Part shown: positions 8,396 through 14,754 of the stretch, piece by piece
Position numbering within the stretch: position 1 is the stretch's first letter
How the letters are laid out: every line of letters begins with the position of its first letter
Assembly (NCBI GenBank): GCA_045629005.1
Contig: JAZQQJ010000054.1
Coordinates: 1 to 35,082, forward strand
DNA length: 35,082 nt
Source: RGIG3528 sp045629005
Lineage (GTDB): Bacteria > Bacillota > Clostridia > Lachnospirales > Lachnospiraceae
Reading direction: 5' to 3'
The notes under the pieces: generated by a model
Database searches by the model: none
What the model saw: the letters and a program-made list of their open reading frames with translations, nothing else
What the model was told of the DNA's origin: nothing
Made by a program: the position numbers and the translations under genes

Positions 8396-9751
8396 ATGAA
8401 GTTAAGTAATTACATCGAGACTGACAAAAAGTTTTATAAGGACCTTGTTAAAATTGCGGTTCCTGTTGCTCTTCAGAGCCTTATTACCACAGGCGTAAAC
8501 CTTGTTGATAACATTATGCTCGGAAAGCTTGGCGAAACTGCCATGAACTCGGCATATTTTGCAAATCAGTTCATCATGCTTTTTACCTTCCTTTGTATGG
8601 GTATAAGCATGGGCTCCTCGGTAATGACATCCAGATTTTATGGCGCAAGGGATATCACATCGCTTAAAAAAGTAATTTCCATTGCTCTTAAGTTTTCGCT
8701 TATTCTTGCAGCCATTTTCACGTTGATGACGGTATTCGGGTCACGACTTATAATGTCGTTATACACTCCGGAGCAGGATGTCATTGAAGGCGGCGTAAGT
8801 TACCTTCTCTGGTCGACGGTTACATTCCTTCTTATGGCGCTTTCGACGGTCCTTACCAATATAATGCGTTCCATAGATATGACGATAACACCTATCATTG
8901 CATCTGCACTTAGCTTCGGCATCAATATTTTCGCAAACTATTGTTTTATTTTCGGTCATTGCGGAGCACCTGAAATGGGCATTGCGGGTGCGGCTGTAGG
9001 TACAGTCATTGCGCGTATAGTCGAGACATGTGTAATCTTGTTTGTCTTCCTGTTTAAGAACAAAGTCGTTAAATTTAGAATGTCCGACCTCCTTCAGAGT
9101 TCCAGAGACATTATCGGCGAATTCTTTAAGATAGCTTTCCCTGTTCTTTTGAGTGACGGTCTTCTCGGAATTGGAGAAAACGTTCTGGCTTCCATTATGG
9201 GGCACATCAGTGAAGAGTTTGTTTCTGCAAACTCCATCACAATGGTTGTACAGCGTGCAAGCACAATCATCATTACAGGCATTGCATTCTCCGGTTGTTT
9301 CCTTACGGGCAGGACCCTTGGTGAGGGCAGGCGAAAGGATGCTGAAAGACAGGGCTGGACAATGTTCCTGCTCGGCGCTGCGATAGGTCTTGTTGCCGCC
9401 GCCATTATCGAGATTATTTCAGCTCCCATAATCGAGTCTTACAACATTACCGATGAAACAAAAGAAATTGCCTATAAGCTTATGGATGCACTTGCACTCA
9501 TAATTGTGTTCCGATCCACCAACTCCATTCTTACAAAGGGTGTTCTTCGAGGAGGCGGCGACACGAGGTTCCTCGTTATTGCCGATATGAGCACCAAATG
9601 GCTTCTTGGCATCCCGCTCGGATATCTCGCGGGCATCGTATGGCACCTTCCTATGTTCTGGATTTTCATATTCCTTCATATGGATGAAATCGTAAAGGCT
9701 ATATGGTGTGCCTTCCGTTTGAAGTCCGATAAATGGATTAAGAAAATATGA
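8396..9751 (+). CDS. MATE-family multidrug efflux transporter
   Basis: 451 aa with about twelve hydrophobic helices arranged as two related halves, the layout of MATE (NorM/DinF-type) cation/drug antiporters in the inner membrane. The first half opens with IAVPVALQSLITTGVNLVDNIMLGKLG, a characteristic MATE helix 1-2 sequence. The second half repeats the theme from FFKIAFPVLLSDGLLGIGENVLASIMG. The start ATG follows GAGGTGAAAG. The gene stands alone between two terminators. The family is secure; the substrate is not predictable. Confidence 0.93.
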   Translation: MKLSNYIETDKKFYKDLVKIAVPVALQSLITTGVNLVDNIMLGKLGETAMNSAYFANQFIMLFTFLCMGISMGSSVMTSRFYGARDITSLKKVISIALKFSLILAAIFTLMTVFGSRLIMSLYTPEQDVIEGGVSYLLWSTVTFLLMALSTVLTNIMRSIDMTITPIIASALSFGINIFANYCFIFGHCGAPEMGIAGAAVGTVIARIVETCVILFVFLFKNKVVKFRMSDLLQSSRDIIGEFFKIAFPVLLSDGLLGIGENVLASIMGHISEEFVSANSITMVVQRASTIIITGIAFSGCFLTGRTLGEGRRKDAERQGWTMFLLGAAIGLVAAAIIEIISAPIIESYNITDETKEIAYKLMDALALIIVFRSTNSILTKGVLRGGGDTRFLVIADMSTKWLLGIPLGYLAGIVWHLPMFWIFIFLHMDEIVKAIWCAFRLKSDKWIKKI

Positions 9752-9783
9752 GCTTTCATTCTCTCGGAATACAGATTTTGAGT

Positions 9784-9870
9784 GGCTTCCTCAAAACCGT
9801 GGGACCTTGCCCGGCTTTCCCCAAAACGAGGAACCACGACCGACTTTCCACCTAATAATGCGGGACCTCG
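9784..9870. repeat. Three degenerate 29-bp tandem units
   Basis: Units 9784-9812, 9813-9841 and 9842-9870 each begin GGCTT or GACTT followed by C-rich sequence and end in GGGACC- or GAACC-type motifs. Units 1 and 2 also share the core CAAAAC. The third unit is the most diverged and runs into CCTCGTCGCTAGCG, which recurs with one change at 24261-24274. No reading frame. Function unknown. Confidence 0.5.
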
Positions 9871-9887
9871 TCGCTAGCGTACACCAT

Positions 9888-9923
9888 GGCACTGATTGCA
9901 TATATTGTAATCAGTGCCTTTTT
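9888..9923 (+). terminator. Rho-independent terminator after the MATE gene
   Basis: GGCACTGATT (9888-9897) pairs perfectly with AATCAGTGCC (9909-9918) around an 11-base loop and is followed by TTTTT. Confidence 0.9.
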
Positions 9924-9936
9924 ATTGACAATCATT

Positions 9937-10025
9937 TTAGGCAAGACGCGGAGAAAAATGGCGTTTGTACCTAAACGGCGCCGCGGATTAGGTATAAATG
10001 GTCGAAATTCAAACTCTGTACCTAA
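9937..10025. repeat. Two 38-bp TTAGGYA/TRCCTAA units, 13 bp apart
   Basis: Units 9937-9974 and 9988-10025 each run from TTAGGCA or TTAGGTA to TACCTAA, are exactly 38 bp long and are separated by exactly 13 bp. They belong to the same family as the eight-unit array at 26695-27089. The first is the AGACGCG subtype and the second the TAAA subtype, in the same order as in the large array. They lie between the MATE terminator and the promoter of the CarD-like gene. Confidence 0.9.
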
Positions 10026-10030
10026 CGCTA

Positions 10031-10055
10031 CATCTCGCGTGATTCGCCCGCTCGA
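10031..10055. repeat. Dispersed 25-bp block, copy 1
   Basis: CATCTCGCGTGATTCGCCCG and the next five bases match 13046-13070 at 23 of 25 positions. Both copies are followed by TTTGCT and GCTCATA. It sits directly after the second 38-bp unit. Confidence 0.6.
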
Positions 10056-10107
10056 GTCAGTTTGCTATTCGCTCATATTTGGGACTTTATTTTTTTTTAA
10101 TATGTGG

Positions 10108-10113
10108 TATAAT
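10108..10113 (+). promoter_or_regulatory. Probable -10 box for the CarD-like gene
   Basis: TATAAT at 10108-10113 follows an A/T-rich tract. A -35 at 17 bp would be CTTTAT (10085-10090), a poor match, so the promoter may depend on the upstream AT tract or an activator. It would give a leader of about 80 bases. Confidence 0.5.
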
Positions 10114-10200
10114 TTATTTTAGGCGAATTTTGCGTTGATGAGGACGCATTGGAAAAGGCCACTCGGGTCTTGCCTGTAGGGGAAAGGAAAAGGTGCAATC

Positions 10201-10716
10201 TTGTATAACAAAGGTGATTTGCTTCAGTACGGAAATAACGGAGTATGTAAAATAGAAGATATAACCTGGGGAATGGCAGGAGGCTACGACAAGGGTACAC
10301 AGTACTATCTTATGGTGCCCGTAAGCAACACTCACAACACCATCTACCTTCCGGTTAATAATGATAAAGCAAAGGTTCGTCCTATCCTCTCTAAAGGAGA
10401 AATTGACGAGATTTTGGCTAAAATTGATGACATGAAGGAGTACATCATTGTCAATGAAAAGCAATGTGAAGCTGTCTATAAGGAAGCAATCTATTCGCTT
10501 GACTGCTGTCATTGGTTTGAGCTTTTAAAAACACTTTGTATGAGAAAGACGTCAAGAGCACTTCAGGGAAAGAAAGTGACATCCACGGACGAGCGCTACT
10601 TTAAGAGCGTATCGCAAAGGCTTCAGGAGGAGCTGACACTTTCTCTCGGAGAAGAAAAGGCGATTGAAGAAATTAACAAGGCAATCGAGAATTTTGAGAA
10701 CAGCGTAATACTTTAG
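10201..10716 (+). CDS. CarD/CdnL-like transcriptional regulator
   Basis: 171 aa from a TTG start. The N-terminal 65 residues fit the CarD_CdnL_TRCF domain: KGDLLQYGNNGVCKIEDI at 4-21, then YYLMVPVSNTHNTIYLPVNN. This Tudor-like fold binds the RNA polymerase beta subunit, and in CarD proteins it stabilises open promoter complexes. The rest is helical and charged with an EEKAIEEINKAIENFENS tail, as in CarD-type C-terminal domains. No upstream ATG is in frame, and TTG follows AAAAGGTG at acceptable spacing. The start is therefore likely but not certain. The gene is apparently monocistronic. Confidence 0.83.
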   Translation: MYNKGDLLQYGNNGVCKIEDITWGMAGGYDKGTQYYLMVPVSNTHNTIYLPVNNDKAKVRPILSKGEIDEILAKIDDMKEYIIVNEKQCEAVYKEAIYSLDCCHWFELLKTLCMRKTSRALQGKKVTSTDERYFKSVSQRLQEELTLSLGEEKAIEEINKAIENFENSVIL

Positions 10717-10797
10717 AGTAATACATTGAATGGATTAGGTAAGGAAACAGAGTGCGTGAAATTTTTTCTGTAAATAGAAATTCCTAAGACAACAGAC

Positions 10798-10832
10798 GCA
10801 GTAGGCATTGATGATTCAGCAATGCTTGCTGC
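10798..10832. terminator. 13-bp hairpin after the CarD-like gene
   Basis: GCAGTAGGCATTG (10798-10810) pairs with CAATGCTTGCTGC (10820-10832), including two G-T pairs, around a 9-base loop. It is followed by GTTATTAATATT rather than a clean T-run, so terminator function is only possible. The 373-base gap 10717-11089 otherwise holds a 33-codon ORF (10822-10923) with no convincing ribosome site, and a promoter at its end. Confidence 0.45.
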
Positions 10833-10993
10833 GTTATTAATATTCATTCAGGAAAAACTAATTGTTGGAGGCAAGATGAAAACAAAACATATAAAAACCA
10901 TTGAGTGGGGCCTGCTCTTTTAGATGAAGCGATAAACGTGCTCTTTACTTGTGCAGAACAATGCCGTAATGCGGGTCTATTTAAGAAAATTAC

Positions 10994-11023
10994 TTGAGGA
11001 ATGCAAAGTTTTGTGAATATAAT
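10994..11023 (+). promoter_or_regulatory. Promoter of the zinc-ribbon/DUF5685/J-protein operon
   Basis: TTGAGG at 10994-10999 and TATAAT at 11018-11023 with an 18-bp spacer, about 65 bases before the ATG of the first gene. The resulting leader contains the hairpin at 11046-11082. Confidence 0.7.
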
Positions 11024-11045
11024 GTGTATTTAGTGGATTTTTAAA

Positions 11046-11082
11046 CCTCGATGTGTTATCCTTCTTGGAAAACTTATCGAGG
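11046..11082 (+). promoter_or_regulatory. Hairpin sequestering the Shine-Dalgarno site
   Basis: CCTCGAT (11046-11052) pairs perfectly with ATCGAGG (11076-11082), and the stem can extend inward through GTGTT/AACTT with one mismatch. The GAGG ribosome site for ATG 11090 is buried in the stem, so translation of the first gene should depend on opening this structure. Confidence 0.65.
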
Positions 11083-11089
11083 TATTTTA

Positions 11090-11512
11090 ATGAAATTCAG
11101 AGACAAATTTGCAAGATTCATGTATGGAAGATATGGCTATTCTGCCGGGTTTGACGGTTTTTCAAAATTCCTTATGTGGACCGCTGTCATAGTACTTTTG
11201 GCATCAGGCTTTATAACAAAGGCTTCTGCTACGGCAGGAACAGTTACATACATCGTTTCCATTCTTATTCTTGTTTATTCCTACTTTAGGTTCTTTTCGA
11301 AGAATCTTACAGCAAGAACGAAAGAGAATTACAAGTATTATCAGATACTCAATAAAATAAAAGGTGTTTTCAAGAAAGACCCTTATAACCTTTATTTCAA
11401 ATGCCCGGGCTGCAAGAAAAAGGTTAGAGTGCCCAGAAATAAAGGAAAGATAGAAATTACCTGCAGAAACTGCAACACTTTGTTCACAAGATATACAGGA
11501 AAAAGAAAATAA
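11090..11512 (+). CDS. Two-TM protein with C-terminal zinc ribbon
   Basis: 140 aa from ATG 11090; an in-frame ATG at 11051 lies in the leader hairpin and lacks a ribosome site. The basic N-terminus is followed by two membrane segments (about 26-43 and 51-69). A cytoplasmic tail carries CPGC (C105, C108) and CRNC (C125, C128), a four-cysteine zinc-ribbon pattern. It is a small anchored protein of unknown function. Its stop codon overlaps the ATG of the DUF5685 gene (TAATG), and the operon ends with a J-domain protein. The fixed trio suggests a shared membrane-associated role, possibly in protein handling, but that is inference. Confidence 0.75.
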   Translation: MKFRDKFARFMYGRYGYSAGFDGFSKFLMWTAVIVLLASGFITKASATAGTVTYIVSILILVYSYFRFFSKNLTARTKENYKYYQILNKIKGVFKKDPYNLYFKCPGCKKKVRVPRNKGKIEITCRNCNTLFTRYTGKRK

Positions 11513-12336
11513 TGTTCGGTTATATTACCGTTAATGAGAATGAACTGAAGATAAAGGATTTTAGAAAGTATCGTGAGTACTACTGTGGGCTTTGTCATGC
11601 TCTCGGGAAAAGAATTCCGGGTGCCGGCAGGGTTACACTTACTTACGATATGACTTTTCTTGTTTTGCTTCTTGACGGCTTATATGATATAGAGACGAAG
11701 AAATGCATGAAGAGATGCGTGCCGCATCCTTTAAAGAGCCATTCCGTGCTTATGAACGATGCTACGGAGTATGCTGCGGATATGAACCTTATCCTCAGCT
11801 ACTACAATCTTAGTGATAAATGGTATGATTCCAAAAATGCGGCTGCACTGGCCGGTTCAAAGGTGATTAAAAGGCGTGTACGTAAGTTCTCCAAGGCATA
11901 TCCGGCCCAAAGCGGGGCTGTAAAAGAGTACATCAGCAGGCTTCACGAAATTGAAGAGAAAAAGGATGAAAATGTTGAGGCTGCAGCAGCTGCAACGGGT
12001 GAAATGCTTGGCACGGTTTTTGAATGGCGTGATGATGTCTGGAAAAAGACGTTGTATGAACTGGGCTTTTCCCTTGGAAGGTTCGTCTATTATGCCGATG
12101 CCTTTAATGATATAGAAGAAGACAGAAAGAAAGGCACATATAATCCTTTCATTATTTACGAAAAGACACATGGTAAGGAAGAAACAAAAAGCTTTGCAAG
12201 GGAAGCCTTGACAATTACCGCGGCAGATGCAGCACGGGCTTTTGAACGTCTTCCTGTTGTTGAAAATATAGATATTCTGAGAAATATTTTGTTCTCCGGA
12301 ATTTGGAGTAAGATTAAAGATGACAAATCCGTATAA
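11512..12336 (+). CDS. DUF5685-family protein
   Basis: 274 aa, predicted largely helical and soluble, and recognised as the DUF5685 type found beside J-domain genes in Clostridia (from memory, not searched). It has a cysteine pair CGLC (C25, C28), then KKCMKRC (C65, C69), which together could hold a metal. Near residues 193-208 it reads YYADAFNDIEEDRKKG. The acidic D-x3-D-x-EED spacing resembles the second Asp-rich motif of squalene/phytoene synthase-type prenyltransferases, and LTYDMTFLVLLLDGL could align with the first. A prenyl-binding or prenyl-transfer activity is therefore a speculation worth testing. It overlaps its upstream neighbour by 1 base and the J-protein gene by 17. Confidence 0.72.
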   Translation: MFGYITVNENELKIKDFRKYREYYCGLCHALGKRIPGAGRVTLTYDMTFLVLLLDGLYDIETKKCMKRCVPHPLKSHSVLMNDATEYAADMNLILSYYNLSDKWYDSKNAAALAGSKVIKRRVRKFSKAYPAQSGAVKEYISRLHEIEEKKDENVEAAAAATGEMLGTVFEWRDDVWKKTLYELGFSLGRFVYYADAFNDIEEDRKKGTYNPFIIYEKTHGKEETKSFAREALTITAADAARAFERLPVVENIDILRNILFSGIWSKIKDDKSV

Positions 12337-13036
12337 GGTTCTCGGTGTATCGGAAACAGCCGATATGGACGAGATTAAAAAACAATATAGGGCACTCAGC
12401 CGTAAGTATCACCCTGATGCCAATATCAACAATCCGAACAAGGATCAGGCTGAAGAAAAGTTTAAAGAAGTTCAGGCCGCATACGAGCAGATTGTTGATG
12501 AGCGCGAGCATGGTAAGTCAGGCAGCTATGGCGGCACCGGTTATGGTGGAAGCGGAAGTGCAGGTGGAAACGGCTACGGTGGTTTTGGCGGCTTTGGCGG
12601 TTTCGGTGGCTTTGGTGATTTCGGAGGCTTCTACGGAAATGGTGGAAACACTTACGAGGACCGGGGTACAGATTATGAGCGTGCTGCGGAAAATTACATC
12701 CGCACGGGCCGCTATAAGGAGGCTTTAAACACCTTAAGCAATACTCCGACGGAAGAAAGAACCGCACACTGGTACTACGTAAGTGCCATTGCAAACTATA
12801 ATCTCGGGTACACGGTTACAGCCATCGAGCATGCGAAAACAGCATGCTCAATGGAACCTTCGAATACAGAATATCAGCGCATGCTGAACACAATGCAAAG
12901 TGGCGGCAGGTGGTATTCGGGCACTTCAAGTGGCTTTGAACAGATTGATTCAACCGGCTGCCTCAAGACCTGCATGTATTGTCTTGCACTGAATCTTTGT
13001 TGCGGTGGAAGTGGAGGCTTATGCTTCTGCATTTAA
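12320..13036 (+). CDS. J-domain protein with Gly/Phe linker, TPR-like region and Cys-rich tail
   Basis: 238 aa. The J domain (1 to about 66) starts NPYKVLGV and has the HPD tripeptide at 31-33, so it should stimulate an Hsp70 (DnaK). A Gly/Phe/Tyr-rich linker follows (about 70-115), then helices resembling tetratricopeptide repeats (about 120-190, with YERAAENYIRTGRYKEAL). The tail after 214 holds seven cysteines within 25 residues. It lacks the DnaJ zinc-finger domain and C-terminal peptide-binding domains, so it is a specialised class III co-chaperone rather than DnaJ itself. It is the last gene of a three-gene overlapping operon. Client unknown. Confidence 0.85.
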   Translation: MTNPYKVLGVSETADMDEIKKQYRALSRKYHPDANINNPNKDQAEEKFKEVQAAYEQIVDEREHGKSGSYGGTGYGGSGSAGGNGYGGFGGFGGFGGFGDFGGFYGNGGNTYEDRGTDYERAAENYIRTGRYKEALNTLSNTPTEERTAHWYYVSAIANYNLGYTVTAIEHAKTACSMEPSNTEYQRMLNTMQSGGRWYSGTSSGFEQIDSTGCLKTCMYCLALNLCCGGSGGLCFCI

Positions 13037-13045
13037 TGTCATTCG

Positions 13046-13070
13046 CATCTCGCGTGCTTCGCCCGCTTGA
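13046..13070. repeat. Dispersed 25-bp block, copy 2
   Basis: Matches 10031-10055 at 23 of 25 positions and leads directly into the multi-hairpin segment at 13087-13196. Confidence 0.6.
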
Positions 13071-13086
13071 TGGCTGTTTGCTCATA

Positions 13087-13196
13087 ACCCGCGCAGCCGA
13101 TTACATCGGCTGTATATGCGCTCACACGAGATTGCAAGCAAGCTTACATCTCGTGTGATACGCATTTACACGCCTGCTGAAGCAGGCTACGCGGGT
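13087..13196. repeat. Cloverleaf-like multi-hairpin segment
   Basis: A closing stem ACCCGCG/CGCGGGT (13087-13093 with 13190-13196) encloses three hairpins. The first is CAGCCGAT/ATCGGCTG (13094-13101 with 13105-13112). The second is ATGCG plus CACACGAGAT pairing with ATCTCGTGTG plus CGCAT (13116-13132 with 13148-13165). The third is GCCTGCT/AGCAGGC (13172-13178 with 13181-13187). No reading frame is present. It lies between the J-protein gene and the bidirectional terminator, so it would be in the 3' end of that message or form a repeat element. Confidence 0.6.
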
Positions 13197-13217
13197 CATT
13201 CGCTATTCACGCATGAA

Positions 13218-13251
13218 AAAAGAACCGATTGGGTAGATCGGTTCTTTTTTT
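13218..13251. terminator. Bidirectional terminator between convergent genes
   Basis: AAAAGAACCGAT (13218-13229) pairs with ATCGGTTCTTTT (13237-13248) around a 7-base loop. A-runs on the left and T-runs on the right let it act on both strands, for the J-protein operon and the minus-strand LysR operon. A second hairpin, CACAATTA/TAATTGTG with inner CTGC/GCAG (13252-13285), sits next to it on the minus-gene side. Confidence 0.85.
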
Positions 13252-13337
13252 CACAATTATCTGCCGGCAAGCAGGGGTAATTGTGTTTCTCGTTCTGCGG
13301 GAAGTAGGCAGAAGGAGAAGGTATGAAGGAGTCCTTC

Positions 13338-13670
13338 TTAGAGAAAGAAGGTAGAACAGGCTCTTTTCTTACGTCTGTACATCCAAAGACGAAGGCGTGC
13401 TACTCTGCGTTTAACGAACGGACGTAAGTAGAAAAGAAGGGCGACTCCAAGGAAAGCTATGACAGTGTAATAAAGGTAAATCTGGGTCGTTGAAACAGTG
13501 AGAAGGTAGCTTTCCGGAAGGAGCGAACCAATGTATAAAACGCCTGTAAGCAATGAGGCGAGAATGACAGGACGAAGGTACGAAAAGTCCATAGCATTAA
13601 GCGTATAAAGAAAACGATAAAGCTTTATTTTGGAACGAAGTGATAATTTGTTGTTAATGAAGCGTGTCAT
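13338..13670 (-). CDS. Small membrane protein of unknown function
   Basis: 110 aa with a basic N-terminus, two predicted membrane helices (about 33-51 and 63-85) and a strongly basic C-terminus (KRRVARLRLWMYRRKKR). No family is recognised. Its ATG overlaps the stop of the LysR gene by 4 bases (ATGA), so it is translated with it, which supports it being a real gene. The short loop between the helices and positive flanks suggest both ends are cytoplasmic. Confidence 0.6.
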   Translation of the reverse strand: MTRFINNKLSLRSKIKLYRFLYTLNAMDFSYLRPVILASLLTGVLYIGSLLPESYLLTVSTTQIYLYYTVIAFLGVALLFYLRPFVKRRVARLRLWMYRRKKRACSTFFL

Positions 13671-14578
13671 ACCGAATCCTCCTTGATAAGGGTATGAACG
13701 AGAGACATCACGCTTTCACGCTGTGAAGATGTTCTTTCGTAAATTAAACCGGCGCTGTGGCCTGAAAAACTGATGGGTGCCTCGAGCTTAACGAGAGCTC
13801 CTTTTTTTATGTGTTCCTTTGCAAAAACGTCGGGAACTATAGCTACTCCGAGACCTGATAATGCAAAGTCGAGAGAAGAATCTATCGAATCTGTTTCGGT
13901 AACGAGATTAGGAGTAAGGCCGGAATGGCTGAAGCAACTGCGGATGAGTGCTCCTGTACCGCTTCCTTTTGTAGGAAGCAGAAGCCTTGTGTTTTCGATG
14001 AGAGACGGGCCGGACATGTCGGCACCATGCTCCTTTTGGGATTTTATAAAGGAAGGGCTTGCAACAAAAATGTCATTGAAGGAAGCAAGCTCCTTGTATT
14101 CAAGACGATGAACCGAAGGAAGACGTGTGATAAGGCCAAGGTCTAATTCACCGCTTTCAACGGCTTCGAGTATTTCCGAACTGGAGCAGAGACGAAGGTC
14201 GAGCTTCAGGAGGGGATATTCTTTAATGATGTCCTTAAGACGTGGCGTGAAAAGAAGCTTACAGAGGTTTGTGCTTATGCCGAGCTTTATGTTCTCAACG
14301 CCGCTTGAACTATGTGCCTTTAAGGCTCTTTCTGCCTGGGCAAGTGAGTCGAAGGCGGGACGTGTGTGCTCATAGAGAAGGGCACCTTCGTCGGTAAGGC
14401 GTACACCTCTGGAATTGCGCACAAAAAGCTTTACGGAAAGGCTGTCTTCAAGCTTTTGAAGACTTCTGCTGACCGCAGGCTGGCTTATGAGAAGCTCCCT
14501 GGCGGCAGAAGAAAGATTCCCGCTTCTTGCGACGGTGTTAAAAACCAGATATGAAGAAAGGGAAAGTGCCTCGTCCAT
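13667..14578 (-). CDS. LysR-family transcriptional regulator
   Basis: 303 aa, the typical length. The N-terminal winged helix-turn-helix (about 5-64) reads NTVARSGNLSSAARELLISQ, then PAVSRSLQKLE, with the family's conserved SAA...QPAVSR pattern. A linker helix and a periplasmic-binding-protein-like effector domain (about 92-300) follow. It is divergent from the ABC transporter at 14755, the usual arrangement for a LysR regulator of the neighbouring genes, with palindromes in the shared region. The start follows AGAGGTTACTA. It is followed by an overlapping small membrane-protein gene. The effector is unknown. Confidence 0.9.
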   Translation of the reverse strand: MDEALSLSSYLVFNTVARSGNLSSAARELLISQPAVSRSLQKLEDSLSVKLFVRNSRGVRLTDEGALLYEHTRPAFDSLAQAERALKAHSSSGVENIKLGISTNLCKLLFTPRLKDIIKEYPLLKLDLRLCSSSEILEAVESGELDLGLITRLPSVHRLEYKELASFNDIFVASPSFIKSQKEHGADMSGPSLIENTRLLLPTKGSGTGALIRSCFSHSGLTPNLVTETDSIDSSLDFALSGLGVAIVPDVFAKEHIKKGALVKLEAPISFSGHSAGLIYERTSSQRESVMSLVHTLIKEDSV

Positions 14579-14602
14579 TAGTAACCTCTATAACTTGATA
14601 TT

Positions 14603-14622
14603 ATAATATGCTGACATATTAT
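14603..14622. promoter_or_regulatory. Palindrome in the LysR/ABC intergenic region
   Basis: ATAATATG (14603-14610) and CATATTAT (14615-14622) are perfect inverted repeats around CTGA. The AT-rich dyad just upstream of the lysR start is a candidate LysR recognition site. Confidence 0.6.
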
Positions 14623-14692
14623 GCAAATAGATTATAGCAAAGGCATTTTTGTTTTTCAAGAGGTTATTTATTAAAAAAGAAGAAAAGAGTTA

Positions 14693-14721
14693 TTGACTTT
14701 AGTTTGCTAACATGTTAAAGT
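14693..14721 (+). promoter_or_regulatory. Promoter of the ABC transporter operon
   Basis: TTGACT at 14693-14698, a 17-bp spacer and TAAAGT at 14716-14721 preceded by TGT (extended -10). A second palindrome, TAACATGTTA at 14709-14718, overlaps the -10 region, so a bound protein there would block or modulate this promoter. Confidence 0.7.
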
Positions 14722-14754
14722 GTTGCAATCAAAATAGGAAAAGAGGACACAAAT

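Noticed and set aside
9886..10122. 78-codon ORF
   Set aside because: It runs through the MATE terminator, the 38-bp repeats and the next promoter, and has no ribosome site.
10735..10785. A further 38-bp unit beginning TTAGGTAAGG
   Set aside because: No TRCCTAA stands at the required distance; TTCCTAA further on breaks the spacing.
10822..10923. 33-codon ORF starting MLAALLIFIQEKLIVGG
   Set aside because: Its start overlaps the hairpin at 10798-10832 and no ribosome site precedes it; it may be a gene remnant but nothing supports expression.
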